Shown one piece after another: positions 11,415 to 23,645 of a stretch of 64,000 nt of DNA; position 1 is the stretch's first letter, and each line of letters begins with the position of its first letter. The notes under the pieces are model-generated. The model ran no database searches and was not told where the DNA came from. It saw nothing but the letters and a program-made list of their open reading frames with translations. The position numbers were made by a program, and so were the translations under genes. The stretch covers positions 5,909,346 through 5,973,345 of the forward strand of contig CM074761.1 of NCBI GenBank assembly GCA_037355855.1, given 5' to 3'. This stretch comes from Pseudo-nitzschia pungens. Lineage: Eukaryota > Bacillariophyta > Bacillariophyceae > Bacillariales > Bacillariaceae.

Positions 11415-14253
11415 ATGTTTCCCAATACTGGCGGAGCCGGCAAGCAGAGCCCCGTGTACCAAATCGATTTTACGGCCGTCGCGAGCGGAAAACGAATCGC
11501 CAGTTCGAAGCGTCGCATTCGCTGGTACGTTGCCTTGCCTTTTCTCACCTCGCGTCGGTATTTTGCTCTCGGAATGGAACGAACGCAACAGCGTGGAGGG
11601 GATAGATCGGCAATGACATTTGCATCTTCATCTTCACTTGCATCTGCCGGGTTGCTTCTGTTTCGAGAAAGATGCTCGAAGATTCCTTCGTGGTCGACGT
11701 TGGTTTCATCCATTTTTTTGGTTGTGAATGAAGGAAGGAATGAATAATTATTGAAATCAATCTATGCTTTGCTTCTGACGGACGCCTTTCTTTGTTCTTT
11801 ACTTGTTTTTGTGCATTGTGCTTGGAATCTGTTTTGTGATTTTGAATTTGTTCCATCAAAATCAAAACGGCGGATCCGAATTTTGTTTTTCTGACATATA
11901 CTTTATATCTATCTCAACCGTCCGTTGGCAATCTCGAATGACTCCCGCAATAACACCATAACGATGCTGATTCTGATTCTGATTTTTTCATCTATGGCAA
12001 CACCTTGCTCTATTGGTAATGTTGGTGTCGTAAAATGCATCGGCATCGCGCTCGCAGGCGATTTGGATACGCCAATCAAGATGCCCTGGCCGCGGGACAA
12101 ACCGGAACGGACTGCCGTGGCGAAGAACACGACGTGACGATTGTTTGGAGCATCACATCGGGAAAACGGTTGGTCTTGATGGACGGCAAAGAAATTCATT
12201 TTTCCAGCAACCGAAACAATGTCTTTGAGTTCAATTGGACCATGAAGGGAAACCACGTCCTCAAGGTCGTTGCCCATGCACAGCCACCCATGTCGGCGGC
12301 TCCGGGATTCAGGCAATACGATCTCTTTGTCGACGGCCAGTCCTTCTTCACCTTTCCAAAGGTCTTTCGATTGGGACTGGCGCCCAACGATCCGCGGGGG
12401 GTTTCAGGAACTAGCAGCAGCCGGCGGAGACAGCCGCGCCCTGGCTACGGGAACAGCAGCACCAACAACAGCATCAAAAGCAGCAGCAACAGCAACAATC
12501 CGTACGACTACGGCGTAGGCGGTGGTGACGATATGCGCTCGACGCGCTCGGGACGCTCGATGAACTCCTCCAACAACATTGCAGCGATCGAGGCTCCGCA
12601 CAATCCCGAGGAGGAGGATGCCTATCTCAGACAGGCGATCGAGAACTCGCTCAAGGAAAGTTCGTCTCCCGCCCGTCGAGCTCCGGCACCCAACGCCGAT
12701 ACCTTGCTCCTGGACTTTATGTCGGCGCCTGCTGCGGCGTAAGTGTTTTGCTGTTGCGATGCGCTTTGACTCTTACTGACTGCTTGACTGTACTGCACCG
12801 CCCTGCACTGCACTTTAGGCGTAGTTGGTTTGCAACATTGAGTGGATGATTACTCCATTGTGGGCTGTCGATGGATGAAATGAAATGAAATCTAATCTCA
12901 TCTAATTTGTTGGTTTTTCTTTTTTGTTTTTGTGTTTTCCTGATCAAATCACACTCCAGCGGTCCAGCTCCCCCCCCGGCATTGCCTCCCTCAACTTCGC
13001 AGTATCCTGGCGACATGTACGGAGCTCCCCCACCGCAGCAACCGGCCTATGCTATGTTGCCACCGTCCACCACCGCCCCTGCTCCGCAGCAGCAGCAACA
13101 ACAACAAGAAATGGGATCGGTCGCGGATCCTTGGGGAATGGCATCCCTGGCAGGGTCTCTGCCACAGTCGTCACAGCCTGCCGTACCGCAACTTACACCG
13201 TACACCGCGCCGCCGGCAGTCGCAGTCGCTCAGCAGCCACCCGCGCAAGACCCCTACGGATTTGCGGCAGCTCCACCGCAGCTCGGTTCCCCGATGCCAA
13301 CGTCGGTCAACGCTCCTCCACCGGACACTCCGGGGACCCAAGCCTCCACCATTGGTTTTTCATCTCCGATGGCCCAGCCGTTTCGGCCTCCGGAACAACA
13401 AACCCAACCGATGCAGCCACAGCAGTTGCAACTGGGCATGGAACAGCAACGCCAACAGCACCCGCAACCTCCCCCGCCTCAGGAACCCGAACCGCAACCG
13501 GTTCCCGAGCCCACTCCCGCTCCCGCACCACCCTCGGATCCAGCGGTTCTTTCCATGAATATTCTCAGCGGACAGGCGCAACCGCTCGTCACGGAAACCA
13601 TGACCAACGGAACAAATGGACAGGCGTCGGGATCGATGGCCGACCAAGCCTACGCAAAACTCGTCAACATGGATGCCTTCGATCTGGTACAAGACAAGAG
13701 CGCCGAGTCACGAAAGAATCCGTTTGACGAGGCCGGCGCGACCTTCAAATCGATCGGCAGCACCAACCAGTCACTGGCCGACATGAAAAAGGCCAAAACA
13801 CCCTCCGAACCAAAAAAGTCGGTCATGAACACCCCCGCTCCGGCACCCGGAGCCATGGTGTTGTCGAACACCCAGCAAGGAAACTTTGGCGGGTACGGTG
13901 TTATGGCCGGTGGCATGGGCATGATGGGACAGCAACAGCAACAACCTACCATGGGAATAATGGGGCAGCAACAGCACCACCAACAGCCCACCATGGGAAT
14001 GATGGGGCAGCAACCACCACCATTGCAGCAACAAGGCTACGGAGGAATGCAACAGCACGGTTACGGCCAGCCTCCATCCATGCAGCAGCAGGGATACGGC
14101 ATGCAGGCTCCGGCTCCTTCCATGCAGCACCAGCAACCCCAGTACGGAATGATGCAGCACCAGCAATACGGGCAACCATTGCAGCAGCAGCAACAACAAC
14201 AACCTCAGTACGGACAACCCCCACCCTTGCAGCAGCAACCATTTGGGTTTTAA
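11415..14253 (+). CDS. FAIM-like domain protein with UIM and DPW/NPF motifs (3 exons)
   Basis: Model: exons 11415-11524, 12058-12738 and 12960-14253; 694 aa; both introns GT-AG and in frame. Residues about 10-145 form a predicted beta-sandwich. It contains TSGKRLVLMDGKEI and a later GFRQYDLFVDGQSF, a pattern resembling the N-terminal domain of FAIM (Fas apoptosis inhibitory molecule). A ubiquitin-interacting motif (EEEDAYLRQAIENSLKE) lies at about 221-237. The rest is Gln/Pro/Gly/Met-rich and disordered, with a DPW at 320-322 and an NPF at 517-519. In epsins, UIM, DPW and NPF bind ubiquitinated cargo, AP-2 and EH domains. The ENTH domain that epsins carry is absent and the FAIM-like fold takes its place. 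An endocytic adaptor role is inference; the FAIM assignment is moderate. Confidence 0.8.
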
Positions 14254-15867
14254 ACCGCAAAGCAACACAACTCAAACAAACAACTACACTTCACACACAC
14301 ACACACACACAGACCATCTCTCCGGTGTCTTATCGGTATATCAAAAGTAAGATGAATACGACGTACGTTAGTTACGTGATTTTTATGCTTGTCGGACCTT
14401 GTCGTTTTCGTCCTCTGCTGTACGCAATACGAAGGTGTCGTCCCGAAACGAAAGCAACCCCGAATGCATACTGTACGATTTTACTGCTATTCGGTATAGA
14501 TTAATACTATTGTACGTACCGTACGAAGCAAGGAATTCAATTCGCAATACCCGCCACGCCGTGTCCTGTTCCGTTCCACTCCGTTCCATCGCGTCGTCGC
14601 ATTACAAACCGCATCCAAACAACAGTAATGATTAGAAGTATTTTTTCAAACTTTATCTTCCATTCATACGTATGGATGCAACCAACGGTTCCGTTAAATT
14701 GAACAATTCAGAGCTGTTGTCTACAAGTACGAGCATTTGACAGCGGTTCCGGCATTGGTTTTGTGGTGCTGCAGTGGGTTCTCTTCGAAAATTGACAGAA
14801 TTCTATTTTTGCCCAAGAAATACTTCTCTTTCCGATGAGGGGACCTCAATGGAGAATTGGGATCGAGAAATACTTCCTTCTCTTTATGGTGAGGGGACCT
14901 CTATAGAGAAATTGGTCAAAAGCCCAAACCAAGAGTAACAGAATAGAACAGAAATTAGAATCACAACAATAGGAGTAGTAGTAGTACTAGTAGTAGCTAA
15001 TGAAAAGTTTCTTAGTAGACACAATAACGATTGTTGATTCTTGTATGCCCCCGCCCATTGGATGGCGAGTGGGAGGGGGATTACTACTATCTTGGACAAG
15101 ATAGCCGAGGAGCATTCAGATTTCAGCTAAGCAGAAGTTGCGCTCGGGAGTTTGTAGTTGCAGGCAACACCTAATCCTGTGGAATGATCACGGGACATCT
15201 AATCCGGTATATTGAAATCTTACATCCAAGAACAACTAAACGTTTTACTTGTGTCAAAAACATTTCTTGTCACAAAATAGTGATTCTTAGAGCGACAACA
15301 ATAGTCTCAGTAGTAGTTGTAAGTCTTGAAGTAGAATACAATTGTAACCAAAAGCTCAGCAGTACTTTAGTTGTTAATATTAGGGTGTACAATCTCATGC
15401 TAGTAGACAGAGGGGTATGATACAGTTGTACTAGGAAATGAAGGCGGCTGATGGTGTCATAAATGATGTTAAAATGTAGCTGAAACTGGTTTAAGCTGAT
15501 AGATCCCAGGGCAAGCTTGGAGATATACAGCAAGAGCAAAGGCCTGCAAACCGGTTGAGGTGCCAGTCTGTTCTATCGATAGTCTTGGATTCACCACTAC
15601 GATGGAACAAATCGACCAGGTCTATTCTAACTACCTGTGAGCTCAGTCAGTTAGACTTTAGGCTTGTAGTTCTACAGGGAGCTGCTCAAGGAGCAGGATG
15701 TAAGTATCAAGGTATTCAAATCGGAGTTAAACTAAAGATGTGAGGACAGCAACCTTGTCAGGGAATCGACGTTGCTGTCTTATTCTGTTTGTTACTTGTT
15801 TTTAACTTAATTAACAGTGATTCATCTCTTACTTTTTATGTAATCCACTAATAGGTAGTAATCCTTA
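14254..15867. other. Intergenic region, no gene seen
   Basis: Holds a CA microsatellite at about 14293-14311, directly after the FAIM-like gene, and an imperfect direct repeat (aaatacttct/gaggggacctc) at about 14818-14912. No convincing coding potential. Confidence 0.65.
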
Positions 15868-15872
15868 TCACC

Positions 15873-16063
15873 TATCGAGATGAATCGAATTAGTCAAACT
15901 CTGACAACTCAAAATGTCACAATCAGAAGACTACGTTGACACCTCACGACAACCTGACTCAAACTGAATATCCAATACATATTTTACACATCTCATAATT
16001 CATCTTTTAATTAACTTTAAACTCCTAATTACTGTTAGTACATTCTACAGCAATATCGTCGTA
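15873..16063 (+). repeat. 5' LTR of copia element
   Basis: Begins TATCGAGATG and ends ATCGTCGTA. Matches 18715-18908 nearly throughout, and the TCACC target duplication abuts its left side. Confidence 0.9.
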
Positions 16064-16411
16064 GGTTATGAGCCCAAGCTTTACCAGACGATGTACTGTA
16101 AATCTAAAAATTAAGAACCTTCTTTGACACGAAAGGTTTCCTTTCGAACTCCGTACAAACCCCTACTAAATCTACAGGTGTCAACAAATCCAAAATCTCG
16201 ATCCACCTACCCATCGAAAACTTAACCAACTAACAACCCCGTGTTATGGGCCTACAACCTAAACAAACAAGCAACCTTTGCTCCTAGCAAATATTAACTC
16301 CCTTAATGGACGACGCATCAGACCTAACCGGTTCATCATACGACCCACCATCCTCAGTAATTAGAAGAAACACTCACCACCAATCTTGACCAATTTCTTG
16401 AAAACCTAGAC

Positions 16412-18059
16412 ATGCCATCTGAAGAAACTGAATACAACATTGGAGGACTGAAATTCTCCACCAACACCTCAAAACCAACTATTAACCAACCTACCAGGAT
16501 CAGAATCCTGTACAAGAAAGAACACCGACCACCAATCGGATCCAAGGAAGAGAGTGAAATCATCAAGGCCATCACCGCAAAACAAGGCGAACCATTGAAA
16601 GAAATCAACACGTCGTTGAAAGATCCAGATAGCCTCAAGAATAATCTCTCACTCCGCCAGCGCTTGAACCACACCGAAGCCATCTGGAAAAGCGCTGACC
16701 TACTGAATCCCTGTTACATCCTATTTCCGAAAGCCGAAAACAACCTAGAACTTGAAACCGACGCTAATGGACAAAGCAAGCAAGCCTACTTATTCACCCA
16801 CTACAGACACGTAACCCGAGACCAAGTTGCTGCATCCTGTCGATTCTATGCCAAATATGTCCAGTTTCCCCTACCTAACACCGAAGAAAAGGGAACCTTT
16901 GCACGCGAACTCGAATGGTCCTACAGTTACTTCCGCAACAATGTTGACCTTTGTCTCTGAACTCGAATGGTCCTACAGTTACTTCCGCAACAATGTTGAC
17001 CTTTGTCTCTACAAAACTGTCCAGAAGGAATTCTCCACCTATGAACCTGAAGAACAAGGAGGACCACTGTTCCTCAAATTCCTCCTTGATCATCTTGTCA
17101 TCTCTAACGATGCCAGCAAAGCTGTGCTAGTCAAAACCGTCAAGAACTACAATATTGCCAAGGAATCAACACAAGACATCCCCGAAGTTACCAAACTCCT
17201 CTCATCCATCACCGATACGATCATCGCTATCAGGGATCATAACGAAAATCAACTCCCTGACGAGTACCTTCAGAACCTTACTAAGGTCTACCAAACCACC
17301 AGTGTCCCCGACTTTAACAGAACCTTTGCCAAGCTTGAAGATGATGTCACCTACAGTCGCCGCTTCCGCTCTGTCACTCAATCAGCAGCTCTTCGCCACT
17401 CCAATATCATATCCACACTGTCAACCACTCAGACCGCAATGGAAAATACACCATCCTACTGTACTCTTGTCTTTGCTCTTGCGGATGCCACCTATCGCGA
17501 CCTTTGAACCAACAACACTTGGGACCAAGCTCTTCGCCCTGACGTGGACAATCAATCCGTAATGAAAGCAACCACTCCTGACACGAGCAGTTCACCACCA
17601 ATTAAACGCTGCTGGAATTGTGGCGACAAAAACTGTGAACTCACCAGGTGCCCAAAGCCAAAAGACCAAACTCGCATTGACAACAATCGAAAGCTCTTCT
17701 TTCGCAACAAGCAACCCAACCGCCAGAAGCGCACTCCACACGAGTGGCGCCCTCCAGAACCACATGAAGACAACAAGCGCATCATCCATGGTAAGCCATA
17801 CACTTACAATCCCTCCAAGCCTGGCTGGGATAGAGATGAAACACCTGCGAGCGGTCTTCCAGCAGTAGACGAACGCACTGTAGCCTCCACCATGGCACCA
17901 CCTAGCTCAGCTCCAACCTCAGTTCGCACTCCTTCCAAGCCACCATCACCTGATGACGAAGTTACTGCTCTTACTCAAGCCAGTATTCCACATGAACAAT
18001 TCATGCAACTCCAACTCGATCTTGCCAACCTTGTACGACAAGTCTCGCGCTGGAGCTGA
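16412..18059 (+). pseudogene. copia gag remnant (frameshift and stop)
   Basis: Gag-like protein in three pieces: 16412-16960, about 16960-17507, and 17508-18059. A 52-bp exact tandem duplication (about 16908-17011) shifts the frame and creates a TGA at 16958. A further in-frame TGA sits at 17505-17507. The last part has a zinc knuckle, CWNCGDKNCELTRC. Its third ligand is Cys where a copia knuckle (CX2CX4HX4C) has His. Charged Pro-rich sequence follows, ending in TGA at 18057-18059. Confidence 0.8.
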
Positions 18060-18269
18060 CTGTACCAATCGCTTGAGTTCCACGTTCTTTGCCTGGTCTA
18101 CTACCTCACTCAAGCACTGAGTCAGTCCTCGGCCGCTCTCCTGTATCTCTTCATTCACTACGTTTCAACACATCCCTCATTTGCATCCTGGCTCATGACA
18201 GTCATTGCTGCCTTTCTCACACTGGCCGCCTTTGCCACTACTGTTATCGCCACCCGCCTTCCAGCCGGG

Positions 18270-18669
18270 ATGCTCAGTTGTGTGGTGCTCCAAACTGCAG
18301 ACTTCTATTGCCACCTTGACCATGGAGTCCGAATATACGGCGTTGTCAATGGCACTGCGAGCTGCTATACCTCTCCTTGACATCTCAACCGCAATAAATA
18401 AAGGGCTTAATCTTACCCAGGAGCGCTTTCTAACCTTCAAGAAGACAACCTCGGCGCACTGACGCTAGCGAACCTTGAACCGGGTCGACACACTCCAAGA
18501 TCTAAATTTTATGCGCTCCGTCTTCATTGGTTCCGGTCTTGCTGGTTAAAGCCCCGCCAGATTGAAGTCATTCATTGCCCAACCAAGGAACAAAAGGCTG
18601 ATTATCTAACAAAGCCGCTTGTAGCATCTATGTTTGAAAGCTGTCGCAAGTTGTCGATGGGTTGGTGAC
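18270..18669 (+). pseudogene. copia pol C-terminal (RNase H) remnant
   Basis: In shifted frames one can read VWCSKLQTSIATL, MESEYTALSMALRAAIPLL and, near 18570-18669, HCPTKEQKADYLTKPL. These are hallmark segments at the end of copia RNase H (W-SKLQ, E-EY-ALS, ADYLTKPL). Frame changes between the segments show decay. No reverse transcriptase or integrase motifs are present upstream. Confidence 0.8.
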
Positions 18670-18714
18670 CAACATTGTTAGCTGCTGAAGGTCATTCTCA
18701 CGAATGAGAGGGAG

Positions 18715-18908
18715 TATCGAGATGAATTGAATTAGTCAAACTCGTCTGACAACTCAAAATGTCACAATCAGAAGACTACGTTGACACCTCACAACAACCT
18801 GACTCAAACTGAATATCCAATACATATTTTACACATCTCATAATTCATCTTTTAATTAACTTTAAACTCCTAATTACTGTTAGTACATTCTACAGCAATA
18901 TCGTCGTA
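18715..18908 (+). repeat. 3' LTR of copia element
   Basis: 194 bp, carrying a 3-bp insertion (GTC) relative to the 5' copy. Preceded by a purine tract and followed by TCACC. Confidence 0.9.
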
Positions 18909-19138
18909 TCACCTGTCCCCTACCGTGCGGTACCCTTGACAGGGTGATATCATTGCCAAGGGATTGGGTACAAAGTTAGTCAGAATTATGTTGTGGGTAA
19001 ACTGATATCGTTCAATGTGACATGTATTTTTATTTTTTTTGGGGGGGTGAGGGGTGGTTGGGGAGAGTTGCCAACAGCAGTAGTGGGGATTCGGACCATG
19101 AAGTGCGAAGAATGACCGGTTTGAAGCTGTGAAGTTGA

Positions 19139-21441
19139 TTAGGCTACGGATTCTTCACCACAAGCTGAGATACACTTGATCTCAAGCACATACTTGCTGA
19201 CTGGTGTTCCCTCCTTGATGGTGCTGACTGGTGTTCCCTCCTTGGTGGTAGGAAGGCAACAATCAGGAATGATAGCCTTGTCATCCTTGGTCAGTACCTC
19301 CGAGTCGGCAATCCAGACGTCTAGCAGCGCAATCTGGCTGATGCTGGTGCACTGAATGGTGATGCTCTTGACGAATCCTTTCGGAACTCTCTTACTCTCC
19401 GCACAGCATTGATTCATATAGTCGAAATGGAACTGATAGTACATCCTGTCTATGGTTGTGTTCGTGTACGACTGATGCAATTCAACAGTGACATTGGACG
19501 GATTCTGGTCTACGATCCTTAGTGCATCCCTCGGGAAGTCCGTCGCACCTTCTTTCTTGACCACAATGAGATCATCGGGACACGGAGCGCTGGTTGAACT
19601 GATACGACTGGTGGATAGTGCCCACTTTGGGCAAAGACGTTTAATCACATTCAAGCTGGTTGGGCTGTAGGTGGGATCAAACGATGGCATGGCAGATGGT
19701 GATACAGATGGGCTAGTCGTAGGACTACTGCTTGGGCTGTAGGTGGGATCAAACGATGGCATGGCAGATGGTGATACAGATGGGCTAGTCGTAGGACTAC
19801 TGCTTGGGCTTGCACTGGGACTCGATGAGGGTGTGTCGCTGGGTCTAGAAGATGGCGATGTAGAAGGAGACATCGTTGGCGAATTGGAGGGAGACGTTGT
19901 AGGGGTTGAGCTGGGTGAACCAGATGGTGAGGCAGAAGGTGAAGCACTCGGTAATTTCGTTGGTGACGATGTATTCATTATACATAGAGATTTTAGAGCT
20001 ACTGACAATGCCTCAAGATCCAAAGCCCTTATTGGAAGAACACCGTGTTCTTTACCAGGACTGCTGTCGATCATCCACATCGCAGATCCTTCGTCAACAA
20101 CACTCTCTACACCCACACCAATTGCTATCCTTTCGACATTCAGGTCATCAAGTTCCTTCAATTCTGACATGAACTGTGTTGCGACATCGCCTTCCTTACA
20201 TGCTTGGCCAAGCACGCATTTTTTGTATAGGTCGTGCCTACAATCAGGATCATGGGCTCTACAGAAAGTGTGAGCTCCACCTTCAATCATATCCAAGTCC
20301 GCACACGACGCGGTCTTGCCACTGTTTGGGCCTGTGCCTGTCACTGTTTCTGCACAGTAGCCTTCCTGATCTCCATCCTTTCACGTGTAGACATTGATAA
20401 GAGAGTATAGATTTTGAAACAAAAAGGCGCAAATTAGCAAAAGAAGGAGAGTATGTAATTGTAGAGTCGACTGCTGGGTTTCAAATGCTGAAGGGAAGTA
20501 CTCACTCCACGAACAGTTGGTACTCCGTCGGATAGAAAGACCATCAAATTCAGACGATCAGGGGTTGCGTCTTCCTTGAAGTAGCGAACGGCTGCATCCA
20601 AGGCTTTATCAAAGTTGGTATAAGCTGTGTTGTCGTTCTTAGCGTCTCTCAAACTCGTCCGGGTTTGAAACTTTTCTTTCATGAATTGCAAGAGTTTCGT
20701 GTTAATGCCAGTCCCTGACTCGTCCGTGCAGGCATGTGTACCGAGTTCATATGCATCAGTGTTGAACGTAGTTAGATGGATCTCACAATTGTTATTGTTC
20801 AAACTATCACTAGAGGCGATACTTTCCAACATGTGCTCAATCGCAACTATTTGAGCGTCTAGGATGGTGTCACTCTTGCCATCACCGTTGATATCTCCTA
20901 TTTTCGCAGTTGACGAAAACTCGTCTCTGTAAGTCGAAAACGATAGATCAACCACTAAATTGATGTTCAGACTCGAACTGTCGAGGTAGGATTCCGGGCA
21001 GAAAGTTGGCGCCATTGAAGGGGTATACGATGGCTGCACCGAGTACGTGGGGCTCGTTGTTGGGATTCGAGTTGGGGATCTGGTAGGGGATCTGGTGGGG
21101 GATCTGGTGGGGTTTCTGGTGGGGTTTCTGGTGGGGGATCTGGTAGGGGATACGGTAGGGGATTCGGTAGGGGATTCGGAAGGGGATCTGGTGGGGGATC
21201 CGGAAGGGGATACGGTAGGGGATTCGGTAGGGGATCTGGTGGGGGATCCGGAAGGGGATACGGTAGGGGATTCGGTAGGGGATCTGGTGGGGGATCTGGT
21301 AGGGGATCTGGTAGGGGATTCGGTATCAGCATGGGTAGGGGGTACGGTAGGGGATCTGGTAGGAAAGCCAGTGTCATCATCTGCTGCCACAGAAGCAACA
21401 AGCGCTGCCAAGATAGCAGCGATGAAAAGTAAACTGTTCAT
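19139..21441 (-). CDS. Secreted vWA-domain protein with Ser/Pro/Thr-rich linkers (2 exons)
   Basis: Model on the minus strand: exon 1 21441-20506, intron 20505-20378 (128 nt, GT-AG, phase 0), exon 2 20377-19139; 724 aa. ATG at 21441 is chosen because a signal peptide (MNSLLFIAAILAALVASVAA) starts there. A long run of R/ESPT repeats follows, then a von Willebrand factor A domain with its metal site: DLSFS, a Thr in TAYTNFD, and SDG. A DINGDGKSD loop inside it looks calcium-binding. Exon 2 finishes the vWA domain with several Cys, then has SPSASPSGSP-type repeats, partly a 72-bp direct duplication, and a Cys-containing C-terminal domain of unknown type. The architecture suits a cell-wall, adhesion or matrix protein; that role is inference. 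Confidence 0.88.
19660..19807 (-). repeat. Two 72-bp direct repeats in the vWA gene
   Basis: The segment starting gggctgtaggtgggatcaaa occurs twice in succession. It encodes duplicated SPS/TSPS plus MPSFDPTYSP modules. Confidence 0.85.
21058..21350 (-). repeat. 12-bp coding minisatellite (SPTR repeats)
   Basis: Tandem GGGGATCTGGTA-type units encode the Arg/Glu-Ser-Pro-Thr linker of the vWA gene. Units differ mainly at the Arg/Glu codon (ctg versus ttc). Confidence 0.9.
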
Positions 21442-22900
21442 GGTGGCCTTTCCAACGACTCTTCCTCTGGGCAACGCAAAATGTATTTTCTAAAGAGGAG
21501 ATGAGGATTGTGAGATGAAATGAGACTACAAGTAAGGTTACCGTTCAGTTGACGCTAAATTAACCTTACTGTTCACTTAGCGAAAGGAACACGAGCCGAA
21601 AGGAATAAGGAACTTACGAGAGGCATTGGCTGAATACAATTCCAAATTCTTACCCACTGACCACGGTCAGCCTCAAAGTCATTATTTTCATTACCTCATT
21701 GTTGGAGTGGAAGAATAATATCAATTTGGGCCTTTCGAAGACCGTTCTTGTGCGATTTGACGGATACGGTTCCAGTACTACAGAAGAATTGCTATTGACT
21801 GACCACCTGTACTTGTAGTTCTTCGTAAGGTCTTACTACAGTATTGCATTCAGAATCGAGGCTCCACTGATGCGGTAGAAAAGATTTTGCGATTGGCCGC
21901 GCTGCAAAAGGAACACAACAGATTTTGGGGCACTCGTGGGTCATTGGATGGGTTATCATGGGTTATCGTGGGTCATATAACCTGTTGATAGCGGAAAAAT
22001 GGTCATTTTTAAAAAACCATATTGATAGCGGAAAAATTTAGATTTTGGAGAGTTTTTTCGAGTCATATTAGTCAAATATTTGTTGTGCGACGAATTACTC
22101 AATACGGTAAGGTTACCTGTACTCGTACCGTAATTACGAGTACCTTGCCCCACCCTTTCTGTTTTTTATTGGATTCAAACCTCCTTTTTTTCGAAGTGGA
22201 TCCTATTAGTCAAATTTTACTCGATTTCAGAATTTCCTCGGCGATAAACGATAAGGTTTACCATAGTAGCTTTAAGACTTAGTCTTCAGGACCGCACACA
22301 GAACAGTCATCGATACAGTATTTTGGACCGGATCTAGTGAGGTTAACTTACCGGTACCGTACAGTAAACCTTACTTTTTAAAAAAGGACCCTTTCGGCAG
22401 TCCCGATGACCACTCTCAAGCAAGAAGTACCAGGTAAGGTTTACCACCTGTTGTTGTCGGAACACGATGGCATGCTGACGTTCGTACAGTATTATTGAAT
22501 GTCGCGGTTGCGCCGCGCATTGAGAATTCAAGAAGGATGGGCAATTTCAGAAAATCAAAACGAACTTTCTAGAGATTCTTCATAGGGCTTTTTCGATAAA
22601 GTCTTTTGATTAAGATTGATACGTACCATAATAAAAGTACCGGTTTTGAGCCGTCCCGCACAGCGCATCCGTTTTCTTATTCCTATGTGAACAGCGTTTC
22701 CTTCGTGTATGCATTATTTCGTGAAAACAATGATATTTTTATTGATTTGTACAGTAGGTTCGATGAGTTACAACCCCCCACGAACAAGTACCGCTACAGT
22801 AAGTTACATAAACAATAAACATGGTGTTCTTCCGATACGTGGTACTCGTACGGTACCCAAGCATCGCCCTGGATAAAAAGCACAGTGGGGAGCAGCGAAA
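21442..22900. other. Intergenic region, no gene seen
   Basis: AT-rich with several TAAGGTTAC-type motifs (21530, 21560, 22105, 22432). Two short copies of a TTGATAGCGGAAAAA string occur at about 21985 and 22022. No supported open frame. Confidence 0.65.
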
Positions 22901-22904
22901 TCAT

Positions 22905-23117
22905 AAGGATCATGGGCTCTCGCGCGTTTGATGAATCAAATAAATAATACATGATGGTCCCTGGTCTTTTGGGAGTGATCTCGGTCTTTCGTGAATGCCG
23001 AGAATCAAGTACACGATGATCACGGTCTTTCGGGAGTGCAGGGAATCAGAAACACGATGATCACGGTCTTTCGGGAACGCAGAGATACAACAACACGATG
23101 ATCCCATTATTTCGAAG

Positions 23118-23151
<34 letters not shown>

Positions 23152-23645
23152 AGCTGCTGGAATCCACCTATATTTCTGCTTCTGTATGGTGAATGCCTGG
23201 AAACAAATACATGATGCTCCCTGTCTTTTGTGAATGCAGAGAAACAACGACACGATGCTCCCTGTCTTTGTATGGAGGGAATCAAACACACGATGATCTC
23301 GGTTTTAGTGAACAAAAAGAAACAACGACACAATGCTCCCTCTCTTCAGTGAATGCAGAGAAACAACAGCACGATGATCTCAGTCTTTTGTGAGTGCAGA
23401 GAAAAACAACAAAATTCTCCCTGTCTTTCGTGAACGCAGAAAAAACAACACCACGATGCTCCCTAAATGCACGGTATTCCTGGTCTTTTGTGAGTGCTGG
23501 GAAACAAATACACTATGTTGCCTGCCCTTTGGGAAAAAGGGAATCAAAGACACGATGATTCTGGTCTTTCATGAACGCAAGGACGCAAATACCGGCACAT
23601 GATGATTCTGGCCTGTTGTGAATGCAGAGAAACAACGACACAATC
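22905..23645 (+). repeat. Degenerate ~41-bp minisatellite array, forward orientation
   Basis: Units follow the pattern acacgatgat-c-cggtctttcg-gaa-gcagagaa-caac. Two neighbouring copies at 22992-23100 are 41 bp each. A (CTG)n tract lies inside at 23120-23158. A related array in the opposite orientation occurs at about 44750-44990. Confidence 0.8.

Larger units (their letters stand above)
15873..18908 (+). mobile_element. Ty1/copia LTR retrotransposon, internally deleted, non-autonomous
   Basis: Two direct LTRs (15873-16063, 191 bp; 18715-18908, 194 bp) differ by about two substitutions and a 3-bp indel. A 5-bp target duplication TCACC flanks the element (15868-15872 and 18909-18913). The sequence after the 5' LTR, GGTTATGAGCCCAAGC (16064-16079), is complementary to a tRNA-Met anticodon region. 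A polypurine tract GAGAGGGAG precedes the 3' LTR. Inside are a damaged gag and only the last part of pol (RNase H). Protease, integrase and reverse transcriptase are missing, so movement would need enzymes in trans. Confidence 0.92.

Noticed and set aside
22905..23645. Possible CRISPR-like array
   Set aside because: Units are adjacent degenerate copies without unique spacers, in a eukaryotic nuclear context.
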